From Kribbella italica (lineage in GTDB: Bacteria; Actinomycetota; Actinomycetes; Propionibacteriales; Kribbellaceae), in assembly GCF_014205135.1 (NCBI RefSeq), contig NZ_JACHMY010000001.1, forward strand, positions 3,720,001 to 3,784,000: a stretch of 64,000 nucleotides of DNA, given 5' to 3'. The translations under genes and the position numbers were made by a program. Under the pieces are notes generated by a model. The model saw only the letters and a program-made list of their open reading frames with translations. It had not been told where the DNA came from and ran no database searches. Every line of letters starts with the position of its first letter. Positions within the stretch are counted from its first letter, which is position 1. Positions 61,851 through 64,000 of this stretch are shown one piece after another.

Positions 61851-63224
61851 CACCTGGCAGAGCAGGTCCAGCGCTCCGGAGTACGAGTGGTCCGGCGGCG
61901 TGCCGTACCCGACGACGAGCGCCTGGCGGGTCGAGTTGCCGTGGAAGTGGTACGCGTTCAGATTGGCGATGCCGAGGCCCTGGCGGGCCGCCCGGTCGAC
62001 CATGTCCTGAGCATCACCCGGTACGTCGAGCAGCACGTGCAGCCCGGCCGAGATACCAGCCAGCTGTACGCCGGGCGCCCGTACGCCGAGCAGCTCGACC
62101 AGGCGGTCGCGGCGACGGCGGTAGTGCAGCCGGGAGCGTCGTACGTGCCGGTCGTAGTGGCCCGACTCGATGTACTCGGCCAGGATCAGCTGGTCGAGCG
62201 TGGCCGTCTGCAGGTCCGCCGTACGCTTCGCCGCGAGCAGCGGCTCCATCAGCTGCTGCGGCACGACCATCCAGGCCAGCCGCAGCCCGGGCGCGAGGCT
62301 CTTGCTCGCCGTACCGGTGTAGACGACTCGCTCCGGGTCCAGCGTCTGCAGCGCGCCTACGGTCTGCCGGTCGTAGCGAAACTCGCCGTCGTAGTCGTCC
62401 TCGATCAGGACCGCGCCGGTTCTGCGGGCCCACTCCAAGGCGGCCGTACGTCGCTCGGCCACCATCGGTACGCCGGTCGGCATCTGGTGCGCCGGCGTGA
62501 GCAGCACAGCCTGGCCGGTCAGCTGGTCCGGCAGTACGCCGTACTCGTCGACCGGGACCGGTGCCGCGGTCAGGCCACGGGTGCGGATCACGTCCCAGTG
62601 CAGGCTGTAGCCGAACTCCTCCACGCCGATCGTCGTCGCCCCCTGGTTGCGGAGCGTCTCGCTGAGCAGGTTGAGCGCCTGGACGTAGCCGGAGCAGATC
62701 AGGATGCGCTCCGGGTCGGCGTGGACGCCGCGGGCCCGGGCCAGGTAGTCGGCGAGCATCCGGCGCAGCTCGGGGCGGCCGCGCGGGTCGCCGTACCCGA
62801 AGGCCTCGTTCGGGGCGGCCGACAGCGCCTTACGGGCGGCAGCGAGCCACTCGGTCCGCGGGAAGGTGGACACGTCGGGCGAGCCCGGCTGCAGGTTGTA
62901 GCGGAACCGGCGCGTGGGAGTCGGCTCGCTCGGGGCAGGCGGCGGGGTCACGCCGGGACGGCCTGCCACCACTGTGCCGGAGCCTTGGCGCGCGGTCAGC
63001 CAGCCCTCGGCGACCAGCTGGCCGTAGGCGTCCGCGACGGTGTTCCGGGCGATGCCCAGGTCCTTGGCGAGCGTCCGGGACGACGGCAGCCGGGTGCCGG
63101 GGACCAGCCGGCCGCTGCGGATCGAGGTGTGCAGGGCCGAGACCAGATCGGCCCGGCCACGGCTGCCCGTCAGGTCGAGGTGCAGATCGGCACCCGCCTC
63201 GGGATTGGCCCTTCCATCGGTCAT
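61833..63224 (-). CDS. MocR/PdxR-like GntR regulator with aminotransferase domain
   Basis: 463 residues. N-terminal GntR helix-turn-helix (LVSALHTSIRSGRLVPGTRL, ARNTVADAYGQLVAEGWLTA), then a class I aminotransferase-like domain binding pyridoxal phosphate: YGDPRGRPELRRMLADYL, LTPAHQMPTGVPM, EDDYDGEFRYDR and the PLP Lys in TASKSLAPGLRLAW. It is divergent from the AhpD-like gene by 46 bp and is likely to control it and the gene after it. ATG 63224. Confidence 0.93.
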   Translation of the reverse strand: MTDGRANPEAGADLHLDLTGSRGRADLVSALHTSIRSGRLVPGTRLPSSRTLAKDLGIARNTVADAYGQLVAEGWLTARQGSGTVVAGRPGVTPPPAPSEPTPTRRFRYNLQPGSPDVSTFPRTEWLAAARKALSAAPNEAFGYGDPRGRPELRRMLADYLARARGVHADPERILICSGYVQALNLLSETLRNQGATTIGVEEFGYSLHWDVIRTRGLTAAPVPVDEYGVLPDQLTGQAVLLTPAHQMPTGVPMVAERRTAALEWARRTGAVLIEDDYDGEFRYDRQTVGALQTLDPERVVYTGTASKSLAPGLRLAWMVVPQQLMEPLLAAKRTADLQTATLDQLILAEYIESGHYDRHVRRSRLHYRRRRDRLVELLGVRAPGVQLAGISAGLHVLLDVPGDAQDMVDRAARQGLGIANLNAYHFHGNSTRQALVVGYGTPPDHSYSGALDLLCQVLGVLD

Positions 63225-63270
63225 GGAAGTGGACCATACTCCTGGGCCGGTTCGCGGCTAGCGTGGCGGT

Positions 63271-63735
63271 ATGAGCACAACGACGAAGCGACGGGTCAAG
63301 GTGGCCTCGCTGGCCCCCGAGTTCTACCAGGCGATGATCGCGCTGGACGCGCAGTCCGCGACCGGTCTGGACCCTCTGCTGGCGCACCTGGTCCGGATCC
63401 GTGCCTCGCAGCTGAACGGCTGCGCCTACTGCCTGGACATGCACACCCTGGACGCCCGGCACGAGGGCGAGACCGAGCAGCGGCTGCACCTGCTCGCCGC
63501 GTGGCGCGAGGCCGGTAAGTTCTTCACCGCGAAGGAGCAGGCCGCGCTGGCGCTGACCGAGTCGATCACGCTGATCAGCGTCGACCACGTGCCGGACGCC
63601 GTGTACGACCTGGCCGCCGAGCAGTTCGACGACAAGGAGCTGGCGCAGCTGATCAGCCTGATCGTCTGCATCAACGCCTGGAACCGGATCGGCGTCACCA
63701 ACCGCCTCGAGCCCGGCCACTACTCCCCGAGCTGA
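63271..63735 (+). CDS. Carboxymuconolactone decarboxylase family protein (AhpD-like)
   Basis: 154 residues. HLVRIRASQLNGCAYCLDMH contains the CxxC active site of the CMD/AhpD fold, followed by ETEQRLHLLAAWREAG and LISLIVCINAWNRIGVTNRL. It probably acts as a thiol peroxidase-type antioxidant protein. It follows the divergent MocR gene and lies 7 bp before the next gene, so they form an operon. Confidence 0.93.
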   Translation: MSTTTKRRVKVASLAPEFYQAMIALDAQSATGLDPLLAHLVRIRASQLNGCAYCLDMHTLDARHEGETEQRLHLLAAWREAGKFFTAKEQAALALTESITLISVDHVPDAVYDLAAEQFDDKELAQLISLIVCINAWNRIGVTNRLEPGHYSPS

Positions 63736-63742
63736 GGCAGCG

Positions 63743-64000
63743 ATGAGCCAAGCGGAAACACTGCGGTCATTGCACCACGCCGACATCCCACTGCTGCTGC
63801 CGAACGCCTGGGACCCGGTCAGCGCGCGGATCGTCGCCGAAGCCGGCTACCCGGCGGTGGCGACCAGCAGCGGCGCGGCCGCCCGGGTGATCGGGTACGA
63901 CGACGGCCAGCTCACTCCGCCGGGCGAGATGTTCGCTGTGGTCGCTCGGATGGTCCGGGCGGTCGACGTACCGGTGACCGCGGACATGGAGGCCGGGTAC
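63743..64000 (+). CDS. Isocitrate lyase/PEP mutase family protein, 3' end cut off by window
   Basis: 86 codons are visible, beginning SQAETLRSLHHADIPLLLPN and continuing AWDPVSARIVAEAGYPAVAT, SSGAAARVIGYDDG and VPVTADMEAGY, where the PEP mutase/ICL superfamily binds Mg. The protein should be about 260-280 residues, so two-thirds are missing. Likely an oxaloacetate/phosphonate-type lyase. Co-transcribed with the AhpD-like gene. Confidence 0.9.
   Translation, partial: MSQAETLRSLHHADIPLLLPNAWDPVSARIVAEAGYPAVATSSGAAARVIGYDDGQLTPPGEMFAVVARMVRAVDVPVTADMEAGY

Noticed and set aside
63225..63270. MocR operator between the MocR and AhpD-like genes
   Set aside because: MocR sites are usually paired direct repeats; the 46-bp gap contains GTGGACCATA-like text but no clear repeat pair.

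Overview
The window comes from a high-GC actinomycete. Start codons are often GTG, genes overlap by ATGA or GTGA, and markers such as NucS, a crotonyl-CoA carboxylase/reductase, a [2Fe-2S] SoxR and a Scy/FilP-like polarity coiled-coil protein are present. GTACG-rich codon usage and the gene content suggest Kribbella or a close relative in the Propionibacteriales; this is inference, because no rRNA is present. I saw no rRNA, tRNA, CRISPR array, transposase or phage gene.

Layout. 1-3.6 kb: partial TrkA-N protein, isobutyryl-CoA mutase large subunit (icmA), MarR regulator, a 161-bp palindromic element and a DUF4231 gene. 3.7-16 kb: small accessory enzymes and regulators (DinB/MDMPI folds, VOC, two DHFR/RibD-like reductases, epoxide hydrolase, hydrolase, MarR and MerR regulators) separated by unusually repetitive spacers and remnants of genes. 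16.7-24.9 kb: acyl-CoA block with meaB, acetyl-CoA acetyltransferase, AMP-dependent synthetase, SDR, methylmalonyl-CoA epimerase and ccr. With icmA this makes a coherent ethylmalonyl-/methylmalonyl-CoA supply and butyrate/isobutyrate set, in an order that recalls the Streptomyces scy-mce-thiolase-meaB-icmA neighbourhood.

24.9-28.7 kb is an accessory island: an XRE/TPR regulator with a flavoprotein, and divergently from them a WXG-like small protein, a DddA/SCP1.201-like deaminase toxin and an Imm1 immunity protein, followed by a methyltransferase fragment and an A-B-A-B repeat array. This polymorphic-toxin cassette is the most interesting system seen here.

29.4-47 kb: Scy/FilP-like protein coupled to an AI-2E family exporter, GNAT, PIG-L-like protein, esterase, M28 peptidase, fatty-acid desaturase, a NarL-type two-component system, SigE-family sigma factor, an amino-acid ABC importer with a 29-codon ORF embedded between its genes, and a SoxR/MFS efflux pair with a clear SoxR-type promoter. 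47-64 kb: PhyH oxygenase, a repeat-bearing membrane protein, a second kinase-fold protein with a low-complexity insertion, a duplicated 3-hydroxyacyl-CoA dehydrogenase, Nudix plus an unusual methyltransferase, nucS, glmS, UDP-glucose dehydrogenase, glutaminase, a secreted phytase-like esterase, D-amino-acid oxidase, a MocR regulator and two genes divergent from it, the last truncated at the window end.

A recurring theme is short tandem duplication: many spacers, and parts of several coding sequences, consist of decayed copies of neighbouring gene ends or of GC-rich low-complexity units.
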